Shown: positions 25,999 to 35,650, counted from the stretch's first letter. The stretch: DNA of 64,000 nucleotides from Rhodococcoides kyotonense (GCF_900188125.1 NZ_FZOW01000004.1:124001-188000); one strand, 5' to 3'. The notes: generated by a model from the letters alone, not told the origin. Program-made: numbers and translations.

Positions 25999-26892
25999 TC
26001 AAGGATTCACGTGAAACGTCGACCCGTGTTGCTCGGCCAGCAAGGCCTGAAAGCCTCCCCGCACCTGGCGAACCGACGAGTAGCCGAGAGCTTCGAGGCG
26101 AAGAGCCACGGGCCTCGAACCGCGGGCGCCGTTGCAGAACACCAGAATCGGGCTGTTTTTCTCGAATCTCGTGACGACCCTGCCGCCGACATCGAGGCCG
26201 AATCGCTCCTCGATATCGGGCTTGGGCACCACCGTCGCACCGACGATGTCTCCCGAATCCGGCTCCTGCGCATCCGATCTGACGTCGAGCAACGTGGCAC
26301 CGTCGCGAAGCAGCGACAACGCCTGACGCGCCGAGACGCTCGACGTCCAGTCGTCCTCACCCGTGGGACTACCGAAGGACCCGGCAAAGGCGTCGACCAC
26401 GGAGTCGATCTCGAATTCGGAGTCGCCCGCCAGCACCACCTCACACGGGTGGAACTCGATGTCGCGGTCCAGTACGTACGCTCCCGAGACGATCTGCTGC
26501 GCACCGAGATTCCGTAGAACCGGCACGAGCGCGTATTCGAGCGCGCTGGCATGGAAATTGCTGCCTCCGGTTGCCAACGGCAACAGTATCTTTCCTGCCA
26601 GGGCGTCGTGCGGCAGGATGTCGAGCAGCGCCTTCAGCACTCCGGAGTACGAGTTGTTCTGCATCGGCGTCACGGCGACGACACCGTCGGACGCCTCGAC
26701 AAGACCGACCAGCTCGACCACATCCGGATCGGACGAGTCGCCATCGAGCAGCGACGCGGCGTCGATGGCCTGCGCATCCAGCAGCACAACGGTGTGACCA
26801 GCGCGTTCGAGCGCAGCCTGTACGTACGAGCCGAGCCCTGCGGCCGGCGAGGAACCGGTCGAGGAGCCGACGAGAATCGACACGAGCGCCAT
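25999..26892 (-). CDS. SsuE-like FMN reductase fused to a rhodanese domain
   Basis: This 297-residue protein joins two sulfur-related domains. Residues 1-175 are an NADPH-dependent FMN reductase of the SsuE type: VSILVGSSTGSS, VAVTPMQNNSYSGVLKALLD and LPLATGGSNFHASALEYAL. Residues 185-297 are a rhodanese: TLLDVRSDAQEPDSGDIVGA, then FCNGARGSR with the active-site Cys253, and VRQVRGGFQALL. The reductase part would supply FMNH2 to the many two-component monooxygenases in the island. The rhodanese part could catch sulfane sulfur or sulfite released by them. It lies upstream of the Rrf2 gene on the same strand, with Rrf2-like and ATCA-N3-TGAT sites in front of it. Confidence 0.9.
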   Translation of the reverse strand: MALVSILVGSSTGSSPAAGLGSYVQAALERAGHTVVLLDAQAIDAASLLDGDSSDPDVVELVGLVEASDGVVAVTPMQNNSYSGVLKALLDILPHDALAGKILLPLATGGSNFHASALEYALVPVLRNLGAQQIVSGAYVLDRDIEFHPCEVVLAGDSEFEIDSVVDAFAGSFGSPTGEDDWTSSVSARQALSLLRDGATLLDVRSDAQEPDSGDIVGATVVPKPDIEERFGLDVGGRVVTRFEKNSPILVFCNGARGSRPVALRLEALGYSSVRQVRGGFQALLAEQHGSTFHVNP

Positions 26893-26950
26893 CGACGAGT
26901 CCTTTCACGACATACGCGCCACTCATCGGGTGGCGCTTGTGGGAGCAATC

Positions 26951-26976
26951 TTTCTCTACAGAGTTGATAGAGAAAA
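26951..26976. promoter_or_regulatory. Putative Rrf2 operator 2
   Basis: TTTCTCT at 26951-26957 and AGAGAAA at 26969-26975 form a 7-base inverted repeat about 60 bases before the flavin-reductase-rhodanese gene. It resembles the site in front of the Rrf2 gene. It may also influence the divergent importer operon. Confidence 0.55.
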
Positions 26977-26978
26977 CG

Positions 26979-26997
26979 GATTCGATCAGCCTGATTT
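26979..26997. promoter_or_regulatory. ATCA-N3-TGAT palindrome in the divergent region at 27 kb
   Basis: GATTCGATCAGCCTGATTT contains ATCA-GCC-TGAT. It is placed directly beside Rrf2 operator 2, between the flavin-reductase fusion and the plus-strand importer operon, so both could respond to two signals. Confidence 0.55.
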
Positions 26998-27060
26998 TTT
27001 TGGTGTCGCCGAACGCTCGTGTCGTCCATGATCGTCCGGATACTTCTCGGCGCCCTCCCC

Positions 27061-27106
27061 CATGTGCACGAAAATACATAGCCCGCTATGTATTTCCGTG
27101 CACGTG
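27061..27106. repeat. 46-base palindrome B, copy 1
   Basis: GTGCACGAAAATACATA at 27064-27080 and TATGTATTTCCGTGCAC at 27087-27103 form a nearly perfect inverted repeat around GCCCGC. A copy with perfect arms sits at 44929-44974. Here it lies about 40 bases before an importer gene in a divergent region, so it is not a convergent terminator. It may be an operator, a 5' leader hairpin or a small mobile repeat. Confidence 0.7.
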
Positions 27107-27145
27107 CGCGTCAGCGCACTTCTTATGCAAAGGAACTCTCCACCC

Positions 27146-28789
27146 ATGTCTCGAAGACTTTCCCGATTCCCTCGTTCGACGGCATGGCTGGGTGTCATCC
27201 TCGCGGCCGCGACGATCGCCACCGGATGTGGCAGCAGCGGCGGCGACGTCGCGTCCGCGACGTCGGGGGACAAGCGCGGTGGCGACTTCGTCTACCTCGA
27301 CGCCGAAGTCCCCGTGTCCTTCCAGTTGCAGACCGGCGGCACGTTCTGGCAGACGTCAGCGATCGTCAACAACATCGTCGACCGCCTCGTCTACCTGAAC
27401 CTGGAGACCAAGGAGGTCGAGCCCTGGATCGCCGAGAGCTGGACCATCGACCCGACCGGTAAGCAGTACACCTTCAAGATTCGCGACGGCGTCACCTACA
27501 GCGACGGTTCTGCTCTCGACCTCGAGAACGTACGACGCAATCTCGAACTCAACGCATTCGGCGACGAGGCGAAAGGCATCACGCGCTCCAGCTACTTCCC
27601 CAAGATCGACGCCGTCACGACGGATCCGGCGACCAACAGCGTCACGATCTCGCTCGCGGAAACCCGTCCGTATTTCCTGCAGGTGCTGTCGGAACAGACC
27701 TTGGGATTCGTTGCGAACAAGACTCTCGACCTGTCGCGCGAAGAGCAGGCGAGCGTCCTCAACTTGATCGGCAGCGGCCCGTTCGTCGCGACCAAGGAAG
27801 AGGCAGGCAAGGAGATCGTTCTCGATCGACGCGACGGATACGCGTGGGCGCCTCCGTCGTTCGAGAATCAGGGCGAGGCATACCTCGACTCGATCTCGTT
27901 CATTCCTGTCCTGGAAGACAGTGTCCGTCTCGGGTCACTGCGCTCCGGCCAGGGCGACGCGCTGCGGTACGTCCAGCCCAGCGAAGAGGCCGCACTCGAG
28001 GCGTCGGGATTCGACATCATCGAGGTCGCAACGGGTACAAGCGGATTCGGTGTCCGCGTCCAGTCGAGTCCCGCTCTCGGCGACCCACGTGTTCGGCAGG
28101 CTCTTCAGCTCGGCGTCGACCGTCAGGGACTCGTCGACGACCTGCTCACGGACCGGTGGCGTCCCGCTCGCAGCGTCGTCGCGGACAATCAGCCGTGGTT
28201 CGTCGACGAGTCGTCGAAACTGCAGTTCGACGCCGACAAGGCGAATTCGCTTCTCGACGAGGCCGGCTGGTCGGCGAAGAACGCCGACGGCATTCGCACC
28301 AAGGACGGCCAGGCGCTGACGCTGCCGGTGTACATCGACGTCTACACCAACATCGCCAAGCCGCTGTTCGAGCTGATCCAGAACCAGTACAAGAACATCG
28401 GAATCGACCTGGAGCTGAAGGAAACCGACTACTCGAAGTACCCGACGGCCGTCAAGGACGAGACCCTCGCGCTGCTGTCTCAGGGATCCAACTTCGTCGA
28501 CCCGTTCACGTTGACCAACTCGTTCAGCAGCACGAAAGCGGATTCGTTGCAACTGAAGGGCAGCGACCCGAAGCTCGACGAACTGCTGCAGGCTCAGCTC
28601 GACACCACCGACACCGCACAGTCCGACGAGATCCTCGGTGAGATCCAGGCATACCTGATCGACCAGGGCTACTTCATCCCGACGATCGACAACTCGCAGA
28701 TCTACGTCACCCAGTCCTACGTCCATGGCCTGACGCACAACGCCACGGCACGTCCCAACTTCCAGGGAGTGTGGCTGTCGGAGAAATGA
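27146..28789 (+). CDS. Peptide-type ABC importer substrate-binding lipoprotein (family 5)
   Basis: This 547-residue lipoprotein has lipobox IATGC with Cys28. The mature part carries SBP family 5 blocks: VEPWIAESWTIDPTGKQYTF, RDGVTYSDGSALDLENVRRN, RVRQALQLGVDRQGLVDDLL and LIDQGYFIPTIDNSQIYVTQ. The ATG at 27146 is chosen because AAAGGA precedes it by twelve bases and the signal peptide follows directly; an ATG 24 bases upstream is an alternative. It is the first gene of a four-gene plus-strand importer operon that carries no enzyme gene of its own. Confidence 0.93.
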   Translation: MSRRLSRFPRSTAWLGVILAAATIATGCGSSGGDVASATSGDKRGGDFVYLDAEVPVSFQLQTGGTFWQTSAIVNNIVDRLVYLNLETKEVEPWIAESWTIDPTGKQYTFKIRDGVTYSDGSALDLENVRRNLELNAFGDEAKGITRSSYFPKIDAVTTDPATNSVTISLAETRPYFLQVLSEQTLGFVANKTLDLSREEQASVLNLIGSGPFVATKEEAGKEIVLDRRDGYAWAPPSFENQGEAYLDSISFIPVLEDSVRLGSLRSGQGDALRYVQPSEEAALEASGFDIIEVATGTSGFGVRVQSSPALGDPRVRQALQLGVDRQGLVDDLLTDRWRPARSVVADNQPWFVDESSKLQFDADKANSLLDEAGWSAKNADGIRTKDGQALTLPVYIDVYTNIAKPLFELIQNQYKNIGIDLELKETDYSKYPTAVKDETLALLSQGSNFVDPFTLTNSFSSTKADSLQLKGSDPKLDELLQAQLDTTDTAQSDEILGEIQAYLIDQGYFIPTIDNSQIYVTQSYVHGLTHNATARPNFQGVWLSEK

Positions 28790-29754
28790 ACACATTCGCC
28801 GTGATCAAACGCGTCGCACAGGCGCTTCTCGTCGTCGCACTCAGTTACACGTTCGTCTTCTACGCGCTGTTCCTGTTGCCCGGCGACCCCATTCAGAATC
28901 AGATCGACAATCCGCAGAACCCGCTGCCGGAGGACATCGGGCAGTCGCTGCTCGCGTACTACAACCTCGACAAGTCGGGCTTCGAGCAGTACGTCATCTC
29001 GCTGTCCCGCGCGGTGACCGGTGATTTCGGGTTCTCGATCACGACGGGGCGTGACGTCGTCGACGTGCTGACCGACGCAATTCCGGAGACGCTGCGGTTG
29101 GCGTCGATGGGACTCGTGTTCGCGATCGGTTTCGCGTTGGTCATGGCGTTGATCGCGGTGTACGCACCGTGGGCGCGCCTGCGTACGGTCGCCACCCTGA
29201 TACCGGCGCTGCTGCAGTCCACACCCAGCTTCCTCGTGGGTTTGATTCTGCTGCAGGTATTTTCGTTCCAACTCGGGTGGGTCTCGTCGATCCGGGACGA
29301 GGGCTTCCGATCACTGCTGTTGCCCGCGTTGACACTCGGACTCGCCGTGTCACCTCCCATCGCGCAGGTTCTCATCCAGGGGCTGCGCACGTCGTCGCAG
29401 GAACAGTTCGTGACGGTGCTGCGCTCGACCGGACTGTCCGAGACGACCATTCTTGCGCGCCACGTGCTGAAGAACGCGTCGATTCCGGTCATCACCCTGT
29501 TGGGGATCACGGCAGGCGAACTCCTTGCCGGCTCCGTCGTCACCGAGACGATCTTCAACCGATCGGGCATCGGCTTCGTCACCCGCGAAGCGTTGCGAGA
29601 TCAGGACAGCCCTGTGATTCTGGCCGTCGTCACGTTCGTCTCCCTCGTGTTCGTCACGGTCAGCCTGGTCACCGACCTGGTGTACCCGAAGATCGACCCG
29701 CGCATCGCGGGCACCGCGCCGTCGACCGCACGAAAGGAGACGATCGATGCCTGA
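28786..29754 (+). CDS. Peptide-type ABC importer permease (DppB-like)
   Basis: This 322-residue membrane protein has the DppB layout: a first helix near residues 8-30, the outer loop DPIQNQIDNPQNPLPEDIGQ, and several helices. The coupling loop is STGLSETTILARHVLKNAS, and GSVVTETIFNRSGIGFVTRE is the diagnostic motif. It ends YPKIDPRIAG. The ATG at 28786-28788 overlaps the stop of the binding-protein gene. It forms a channel with the DppC-like protein encoded next. Confidence 0.93.
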   Translation: MNTFAVIKRVAQALLVVALSYTFVFYALFLLPGDPIQNQIDNPQNPLPEDIGQSLLAYYNLDKSGFEQYVISLSRAVTGDFGFSITTGRDVVDVLTDAIPETLRLASMGLVFAIGFALVMALIAVYAPWARLRTVATLIPALLQSTPSFLVGLILLQVFSFQLGWVSSIRDEGFRSLLLPALTLGLAVSPPIAQVLIQGLRTSSQEQFVTVLRSTGLSETTILARHVLKNASIPVITLLGITAGELLAGSVVTETIFNRSGIGFVTREALRDQDSPVILAVVTFVSLVFVTVSLVTDLVYPKIDPRIAGTAPSTARKETIDA

Positions 29755-30571
29755 CGTGAAATCCGCCCGCTCGATCGCGCTACGACCACCCGACTATCTG
29801 GCGCTGGGTGTCGTCGTCGTGCTGATTCTGTTCATCGTCGTGCCCGGGCTGATCGCGTCGCACGATCCGCTACTGCCCGATTCCGCCGCGATTCTGCAGG
29901 GCCCGAGCGCGTCCCATCTGTTCGGTACGGACTATCTCGGACGCGACATGTTCAGCCGCGTCGTCCACGGCACGGGTCGCACGCTGCTCGGGTCGTTGAT
30001 CGCCGTCGTGATCGGGCTCGGTGTCGGTGGGGCGCTCGGTCTCGTCGCGGCGTACGCGGGTGGATGGGTCGACGCGGTGATCAGCCGCATCATCGACGTT
30101 CTGCTGTCCATTCCCGGGCTGCTGTTGTCGATGGTGCTCGTCACCGCTCTCGGCTTCGGCCGCCTCAACGCCGCGGTCGCGGTGGGTATCGCGTCGGTCG
30201 CCGTGTTCACGCGCCTGATGCGCTCCGAGGTACTGACCGTACGCAATCTGCCGTTCGTCGAGTCGTCCCGGCACATCGGTGCCGACACTCGTCGGCTGCT
30301 GCTGCGACACGTACTCCCGAACGCGTACTCGGCCGTGTTGTCGCTGACCGCACTGCAGTTCGGCGCGTCGATCATCTGGATCGCGTCGCTGAGCTTCCTC
30401 GGGTTCGGGGCTCCCCCGCCCCAGCCCGAATGGGGGCTGCTCGTCGCCGAGGGGCGTGAGTACATCGTGTCGTCGCCGTGGCTCGTTCTGTTTCCGGCGC
30501 TGGTGATCGTCACCGCCGTGGTGTCGATCAGCCACATCGCCAACATCATTCGCACCAACGCAACGAGGTAG
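29747..30571 (+). CDS. Peptide-type ABC importer permease (DppC-like)
   Basis: This 274-residue protein has the DppC features. GPSASHLFGTDYLGRDMFSR follows the first helix, the coupling loop is ESSRHIGADTRRLLLRHVLP, and SFLGFGAPPPQPEWGLLVAE precedes the last helices. It is shorter at both ends than its relatives in the window but has all core helices. The gene overlaps the DppB-like gene by eight bases and ends four bases before the ATPase gene. Confidence 0.93.
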   Translation: MPDVKSARSIALRPPDYLALGVVVVLILFIVVPGLIASHDPLLPDSAAILQGPSASHLFGTDYLGRDMFSRVVHGTGRTLLGSLIAVVIGLGVGGALGLVAAYAGGWVDAVISRIIDVLLSIPGLLLSMVLVTALGFGRLNAAVAVGIASVAVFTRLMRSEVLTVRNLPFVESSRHIGADTRRLLLRHVLPNAYSAVLSLTALQFGASIIWIASLSFLGFGAPPPQPEWGLLVAEGREYIVSSPWLVLFPALVIVTAVVSISHIANIIRTNATR

Positions 30572-30575
30572 AGCC

Positions 30576-32177
30576 ATGACAACTCCGGTTCTGGAGGTCG
30601 ACGCGTTGAGCGTCGGCTATGCAGTCGGCAGAGAAGTCTCCGCAACGGTCAAGGACGTCTCGTTCAGCCTGAATCCCGGTGACACGCTTGCCCTCGTCGG
30701 CCAATCCGGCTCGGGAAAGACGACGGTCGCACGCGCGATCAGCGGGCTGCTGCCGCCCACCGGTCGGATCATCGGCGGAACAGCAGTGGTCGACGGTACC
30801 GACGTGGCGTCGCTGAGTCGGCGTCGGTGGCGCGATCTGCACGGACGCGTCGTCGGATACGTACCGCAGGATCCGCTCGGCTCCCTCGATCCGCTGCAGA
30901 AGGTAGGTCATCAGCTGGCTCGGGTGCTGCTGCGGGCAGGCGCGTCGTCGCGTTCGGAGGCCAAGCGTGGGGCCGTCGAACTGCTCGATCGGGTCGGAAT
31001 TCGCGACGCGACAGAACGATCACGGGCTTACCCACACGAGCTGTCGGGTGGCCAGTTGCAGCGTGTCCTCATCGCGATCTCCATCGCGCAGAACCCTCGT
31101 CTTCTCATCGCCGACGAACCGACCTCTGCGTTGGACGTCACCGTACAGAAGACCATCCTCGACCTGCTCGCCGAGTTGAAGCAGGACCTCGGCCTGGCCA
31201 TCCTGTTCATCACGCACGATCTCGCGTTGGCCAGCGATCGCAGCGATTCCGTTCTCGTCCTCAACGACGGCGTCGAGGCCGAATACGGTCCTGCTGCAGA
31301 GGTTCTCGGGCAGCCGCGCCATGCCTACACCGTCCAGCTGGTCGCCGACGCACCCGCGCTGTCACCGGATCGCTACGCCTCGCGGGCCGTCGCCGACAGC
31401 ACCGACGCTGCCATCACGGTGACGTCGTTGACGAAGACGTTCGGCTCGAAGATCGGCCGACAAGCACGTACGACGGCATTGGACGACGTCTCGTTCGACG
31501 TTCTCGCGGGCGAGATCCACGCGATCGTCGGCGAGTCGGGATCGGGCAAGACGACGGCGGCGCGCATCATCGCGGGTCTGACACCGTTCGACTCCGGCAC
31601 CGTCACGGTCGAGGGGCGCGCGCTGGCATCGTCCGACTCGCAGGCCCGCACGCTGCAGCTGATCTACCAGAATCCGTTGGCTGCACTGGATCCGCGGTTC
31701 GACGTCGAGTCCCTACTCGAGGAACCGCTCGTCATCCATCACGATCTCGAGCGGGATGCACGACGCGCACGCATCGAGAAAGTCCTCGACGACCTCGCGC
31801 TCGACCGACATCTCCTCGGCCGTCGAGCGATCGAACTGTCCGGTGGTCAGCGCCAACGCGTCGCCCTGGCTCGTGCGTTGATGCTCGACCCGCGGATCCT
31901 CGTGCTGGACGAGCCGACGTCCGCGCTCGACGTGTCGGTGCAGGCGCAGATCGTGGACCTGCTCATCGATTTGCGTGAGCGCAAGGACCTGACGTACGTG
32001 TTCATCTCGCACGACCTCAGCTTGGTGCGGCAGATCGCCGACCGCGTGACGGTCCTCGAAGCGGGCCGCGTCGTCGAATCTCGGCCTACGCGTGCGCTGT
32101 TCGACGATCCGCGCACCGAGTACACCCGCAGGCTCATCGACGCGATACCCGGTCGTGCGCCTGTGCGCGCTCAGTAG
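30576..32177 (+). CDS. Peptide-type ABC importer, fused double ATPase
   Basis: This 533-residue protein carries two ABC domains. The first Walker A is GQSGSGKTT at 42-50, with VPQDPLGSLDPLQK and ELSGGQLQRVLIAIS. The second has GESGSGKTTAARIIAG, YQNPLAALDPRFDV and LSGGQRQRVALARAL. The HAYTVQLVADAP linker is typical of the peptide group. It lies five bases after the permease gene and ends just before a strong hairpin. It completes the only importer operon in the window without a linked monooxygenase. Confidence 0.94.
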   Translation: MTTPVLEVDALSVGYAVGREVSATVKDVSFSLNPGDTLALVGQSGSGKTTVARAISGLLPPTGRIIGGTAVVDGTDVASLSRRRWRDLHGRVVGYVPQDPLGSLDPLQKVGHQLARVLLRAGASSRSEAKRGAVELLDRVGIRDATERSRAYPHELSGGQLQRVLIAISIAQNPRLLIADEPTSALDVTVQKTILDLLAELKQDLGLAILFITHDLALASDRSDSVLVLNDGVEAEYGPAAEVLGQPRHAYTVQLVADAPALSPDRYASRAVADSTDAAITVTSLTKTFGSKIGRQARTTALDDVSFDVLAGEIHAIVGESGSGKTTAARIIAGLTPFDSGTVTVEGRALASSDSQARTLQLIYQNPLAALDPRFDVESLLEEPLVIHHDLERDARRARIEKVLDDLALDRHLLGRRAIELSGGQRQRVALARALMLDPRILVLDEPTSALDVSVQAQIVDLLIDLRERKDLTYVFISHDLSLVRQIADRVTVLEAGRVVESRPTRALFDDPRTEYTRRLIDAIPGRAPVRAQ

Positions 32178-32199
32178 CTCGGGGCCCGAAACCCAGAAT

Positions 32200-32227
32200 C
32201 CCCGCAAATGCATAGGCATTTGCGGGG
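32200..32227. terminator. Bidirectional hairpin terminator
   Basis: CCCCGCAAATGC and GCATTTGCGGGG form a perfect 12-base stem with a 4-base loop. It lies in the 68-base gap between the convergent importer ATPase and aldo/keto reductase genes. There is no strong T-tract, as is common in actinobacteria. Confidence 0.8.
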
Positions 32228-32245
32228 ACGGGGACCGGCGTCAGA

Positions 32246-33286
32246 TCAGGCCGAGACTGTCCGACGCAGTGCGGGATTCGCGATCGCATCACGGACGATG
32301 CCCGTGTCCCGTTCGTTGAACACGGTTCCCGGCGGGACGATCTCGTCGATCCGGTCCAGGATGTCCGACGACAACTCGACGTCCGCGGCACCCAGCTGGC
32401 TCTCCAGATGCTCCAGAGTGCGCGGTCCGATGATCGCCGACGACACATCGGGGTGGCTCAGCACGAACCCGAGTGCCAGGTGGATCAGGCTGAGGCCGCT
32501 CTCCTCGGCCAGCACGGCCAACGCGTCGGCTGCTCGTAGTTTGTCGGCGTTGTGCGGGGCGTCGACGTCGAATCGACCCGGAATGAGATCCGCGCGCTGC
32601 GATTCCGGCTGCCCGGCTCCGAGGCGGTACTTCCCCGACAACCACCCTGCGGCCAGCGGACCGTACGTCAGTACACCGAGCCCGACAGTCCTGGCGATCG
32701 GCAACGTCTCACGCTCGATGCCGCGGATGAGCAGCGAGTACGGAACCTGCTCGCTGGCGGAACGGCTCAACGAGCGCCGCTCCGCCGACCACTGCGCCTC
32801 CAGCAACTCGCCCGGCGAGAACACCGAGGTTCCGTAGTACCGGATCTTGCCCTGGTGCACCAGATCGTCCAACGCGCCGACGGTTTCGTCGATGTCGGTC
32901 TGAGCTTCGGGGCGGTGCACCTGGTACAGGTCGAGGTAGTCGGTGTTCAGTCTGCGCAGACCGTCCTCCACCGCGCGGGTGATCCACCATCGAGAGTTGC
33001 CCTGGTGCAACGGATTACCGTCGACGTTGCCGTGGAACTTGCTCGCCAGGATCACGTCGTCGCGTCGACCCTCGAGCGCCTTCCCGACGATCTCCTCCGA
33101 CTCACCCTTGGAGTACACGTCGGCGGTGTCGACGGTGTTGATGCCCGCGTCGAGTGCGCGGTGGATGACGCGAATGCTGTCCTCGTGCGAGGTGTTGCCC
33201 CGGACACCGAAGTTCATGGTGCCGAGCGTGAACGGGCTGACCTTCAGGCCGGTGCGGCCGAAGAGTCGAAGATCGGTGAGGGACAT
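32246..33286 (-). CDS. Aldo/keto reductase
   Basis: This 346-residue protein is a (β/α)8 NADPH-dependent aldo/keto reductase of the bacterial YghZ/Kvβ-like group. LRLFGRTGLKVSPFTLGTM opens it. Asp and Tyr of [20 protein letters not shown], Lys in VILASKFHG and His in [11 protein letters not shown] make the catalytic tetrad. [16 protein letters not shown] is the cofactor-binding tail. It is a close paralogue of the next gene upstream. As the last two genes of the 12 kb operon, the reductases could reduce aldehydes or ketones released by the monooxygenases. This is inference from position. Confidence 0.92.
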   Translation of the reverse strand: MSLTDLRLFGRTGLKVSPFTLGTMNFGVRGNTSHEDSIRVIHRALDAGINTVDTADVYSKGESEEIVGKALEGRRDDVILASKFHGNVDGNPLHQGNSRWWITRAVEDGLRRLNTDYLDLYQVHRPEAQTDIDETVGALDDLVHQGKIRYYGTSVFSPGELLEAQWSAERRSLSRSASEQVPYSLLIRGIERETLPIARTVGLGVLTYGPLAAGWLSGKYRLGAGQPESQRADLIPGRFDVDAPHNADKLRAADALAVLAEESGLSLIHLALGFVLSHPDVSSAIIGPRTLEHLESQLGAADVELSSDILDRIDEIVPPGTVFNERDTGIVRDAIANPALRRTVSA

Positions 33287-34320
33287 CAGTTCTTCCTATC
33301 GAAACGACGGACGGAGGAGTCGGTGAGCGACGGCGGCAGGTAGCCCTCGTCGGCCGGGCTGATCGTCAGCCCTGGAGCGACGATCTCGTCGATACGATCG
33401 AGAATGTCGCTGCTCAGCTTCACGTCGACGGCGCCGAGCTGGCCCTCGAGGTGCTCCAGTGTGCGCGGACCGATGATGACCGAGCTGACGGCAGGGTGCT
33501 GCAACACGAATGCGAGCGACAGATGCACGAGCGACAGCCCCGCGTCGTCGGCGAGCTTGACGAGTTCTTCTGCGGCTGCGCGCTTGATCTTGTTGGCAGC
33601 CAGCGCGGGATCGTGCCGATGTGCCTGGCGTTCGATCCTGGAGGACACCGCCTGCTCCGCCTCGCCCGGACGGTAGCGTCCGGACAGCCAACCACCTGCA
33701 AGCGGGCTCCACGTCAACACTCCGAGGCCGTACTTCTCGGCGATCGGCAGCGTCGCACGTTCGGCGCCGCGCGCCAGAATCGAGTACGGCGGCTGCTCCG
33801 TCACGGGCCGCTGCAGATTCCGTCGCTCGGCCGCGATCTGCGCTTCGACGAGCTGATGCGGCTCGAACGTCGTCGTGCCGAAGTAGCGAATCTTTCCGTG
33901 CCGCACCAGGTCTGTCAGTGCACTCAGCGTCTCGTCGATGTCGGTGTCGGGATCGGGCCGGTGCACCTGGTACAGGTCGAGGTGGTCGGTTCCCAGGCGA
34001 CGCAGGCTGTTCTCCACTGCGCGAGTGATCCACCGGCGTGTGTTGCCGCTGCGGTTCGGGCCACCGACCTCGGCGTGGAACTTGCTCGCGAGGAACACGT
34101 CGTCGCGGCGACCCGCAAGTGCCTTCCCGACGATTTCCTCGTTCTCACCCTGCGAATAGACGTCGGCGGTGTCGACGACGTTGATGCCCGCGTCGAGCGC
34201 GCGGTGGATGATGCGCGCCGCGTCGTCGTGGTCCTGATTGGCCCAGGCCCCGAAGTTCATGGCACCCAACGCCAATGGGCTGACCTGCACTCCGGTGCGG
34301 CCGAGGTAACGATAGGTCAC
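33286..34320 (-). CDS. Aldo/keto reductase (tandem paralogue)
   Basis: This 344-residue protein has the same plan as its downstream neighbour: [19 protein letters not shown], catalytic [29 protein letters not shown] and [11 protein letters not shown], then [19 protein letters not shown]. Similarity along the full length shows a tandem duplication followed by divergence, with differences in the substrate loops such as the [14 protein letters not shown] stretch. The start at 34320 lies 13 bases after the stop of the monooxygenase gene. The gene touches the next one by a single base, indicating coupling. Confidence 0.92.
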   Translation of the reverse strand: MTYRYLGRTGVQVSPLALGAMNFGAWANQDHDDAARIIHRALDAGINVVDTADVYSQGENEEIVGKALAGRRDDVFLASKFHAEVGGPNRSGNTRRWITRAVENSLRRLGTDHLDLYQVHRPDPDTDIDETLSALTDLVRHGKIRYFGTTTFEPHQLVEAQIAAERRNLQRPVTEQPPYSILARGAERATLPIAEKYGLGVLTWSPLAGGWLSGRYRPGEAEQAVSSRIERQAHRHDPALAANKIKRAAAEELVKLADDAGLSLVHLSLAFVLQHPAVSSVIIGPRTLEHLEGQLGAVDVKLSSDILDRIDEIVAPGLTISPADEGYLPPSLTDSSVRRFDRKN

Positions 34321-34333
34321 TGACTCTCTCTTT

Positions 34334-35650
34334 CTATCGGTTGACGAAGGTATTCGCGGGTTCGGCGAGCCCGAGGTTGCCGCGCAATGTGTTCGAGGCG
34401 TACTCGGTGCGGAACAGTCCGCGCCGCTGCAGCACCGGAACGACGTCGTCGACGAAGTCCTCGAGCGACGTCGGCAGTACGGCCGGGACTATGGTGAAGC
34501 CGTCGACGTCGCCGGATCGCGACCATGTCTCGATGTGATCGGCGATGGACTCCGGCGTACCGGTGACGACACGATGACCACCGAGGAACTGCGACAACAG
34601 TTCTCGCACCGTCGCGCCGGTGGTCGACGCATATCTGGTAAGCGTGTGAAAGAACCCCTGCGGGCCGTTGCGGTCGGCAGGCAGGCGAAGATGCCTCTCG
34701 GCCAGCGGCGCATCGATATCCAGGTCGTCGGGTTCGAATCCCAGCCATCGCGCGAACGAGGTGAACGCGTCATGATCCGGGTGCAGGCGTGCTTGGAGCT
34801 CGTCGAACTTCTCCCGCGCTTCCGCCTCGGTGGACCCGACCAGAGGTACCAATCCCGGCAGAATCTTCACATCCGAGCGTTGCCGTCCCGCTGCCAGGGC
34901 GCCGCGTCCGACCGCATCCGAGAACGACGCCGCCCCCTCCAGACCGAACTGCGTCCCGTAGATCACTTCGGCGTGTCTCGCGGCGAACTCGATGCCCTGC
35001 GGCGACGACCCTGCCTGCACGAGAACGGGTCTGCCTTGCGGAGATCGGATGACGTTCAGCGGCCCAGCCACCGAGTAGAACTCACCCTGGTGCTGCAGCG
35101 CGTGCACCTTCTGCGGGTCGGCGAAGTGTGCCTCGGACTGATCACCGACGAGTGCGTCGTCTTCCCAGCTGTCCCACAAACCTACGGTCACGTCGACGAA
35201 TTCCGCTGCGCGACCGTATCGTTCGTCCCGATCGGGCAGTTCGTCGATGCCGAAGTTCCGACCGGCGCGGTGCTCGAACGTCGTCACCGCATTCCACCCG
35301 GCGCGCCCGCCGCTCACATGATCGAGCGTGAGGATGCGTCGGGCAAGGTTGTAGGGCTTGTTCAGTGATGTCGAGGCCGTCGGGATCAACCCGATGTGCG
35401 ACGTCGACCCCGCGAGCGCGCTCGTGAGCAACGTCGGATCGAGAGTGGCCGTCGGGGCACGCGCGATACCGGGTTGCTGCACGGGGATGTCCGGAAACAA
35501 CAGGCCGTCGAGCAGACCACGTTCGGCGATCGTCGCCGCCCGCACATAGTGCTCGAGGTCGATGAACGCGTCGGCCTTCAGAGCCGGGTCCAGCCACGCC
35601 GCAGGGTGATAGCCCGCTCCCCCGATGTTGACCAGAAAGTGCAGGCTCAC
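34334..35650 (-). CDS. NtaA/SnaA/DszA-family FMNH2-dependent monooxygenase
   Basis: This 438-residue protein belongs to the nitrilotriacetate-monooxygenase branch. [18 protein letters not shown] opens it, [20 protein letters not shown] and [20 protein letters not shown] are the central blocks, [18 protein letters not shown] is the flavin-side loop, and [17 protein letters not shown] is the tail. It needs FMNH2 from a separate reductase. It overlaps the next monooxygenase gene by four bases, so the pair is probably made in equal amounts. They could act in sequence on one compound or on two related ones. Confidence 0.92.
   Translation of the reverse strand: MSLHFLVNIGGAGYHPAAWLDPALKADAFIDLEHYVRAATIAERGLLDGLLFPDIPVQQPGIARAPTATLDPTLLTSALAGSTSHIGLIPTASTSLNKPYNLARRILTLDHVSGGRAGWNAVTTFEHRAGRNFGIDELPDRDERYGRAAEFVDVTVGLWDSWEDDALVGDQSEAHFADPQKVHALQHQGEFYSVAGPLNVIRSPQGRPVLVQAGSSPQGIEFAARHAEVIYGTQFGLEGAASFSDAVGRGALAAGRQRSDVKILPGLVPLVGSTEAEAREKFDELQARLHPDHDAFTSFARWLGFEPDDLDIDAPLAERHLRLPADRNGPQGFFHTLTRYASTTGATVRELLSQFLGGHRVVTGTPESIADHIETWSRSGDVDGFTIVPAVLPTSLEDFVDDVVPVLQRRGLFRTEYASNTLRGNLGLAEPANTFVNR

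Noticed and set aside
25991..26009. GAATCAAGGATTC near the end of the flavin reductase fusion gene as another ATCA-N3-TGAT site
   Set aside because: The arms and spacing differ (TGAATC-N3-GATTCA), it overlaps a coding 3' end, and it fits a chance palindrome.
27029..27082. 17-codon plus-strand frame ending in palindrome B
   Set aside because: It has no ribosome-binding site, and its last residues only mirror the palindrome, as the GNAT tail does at 44.95 kb.
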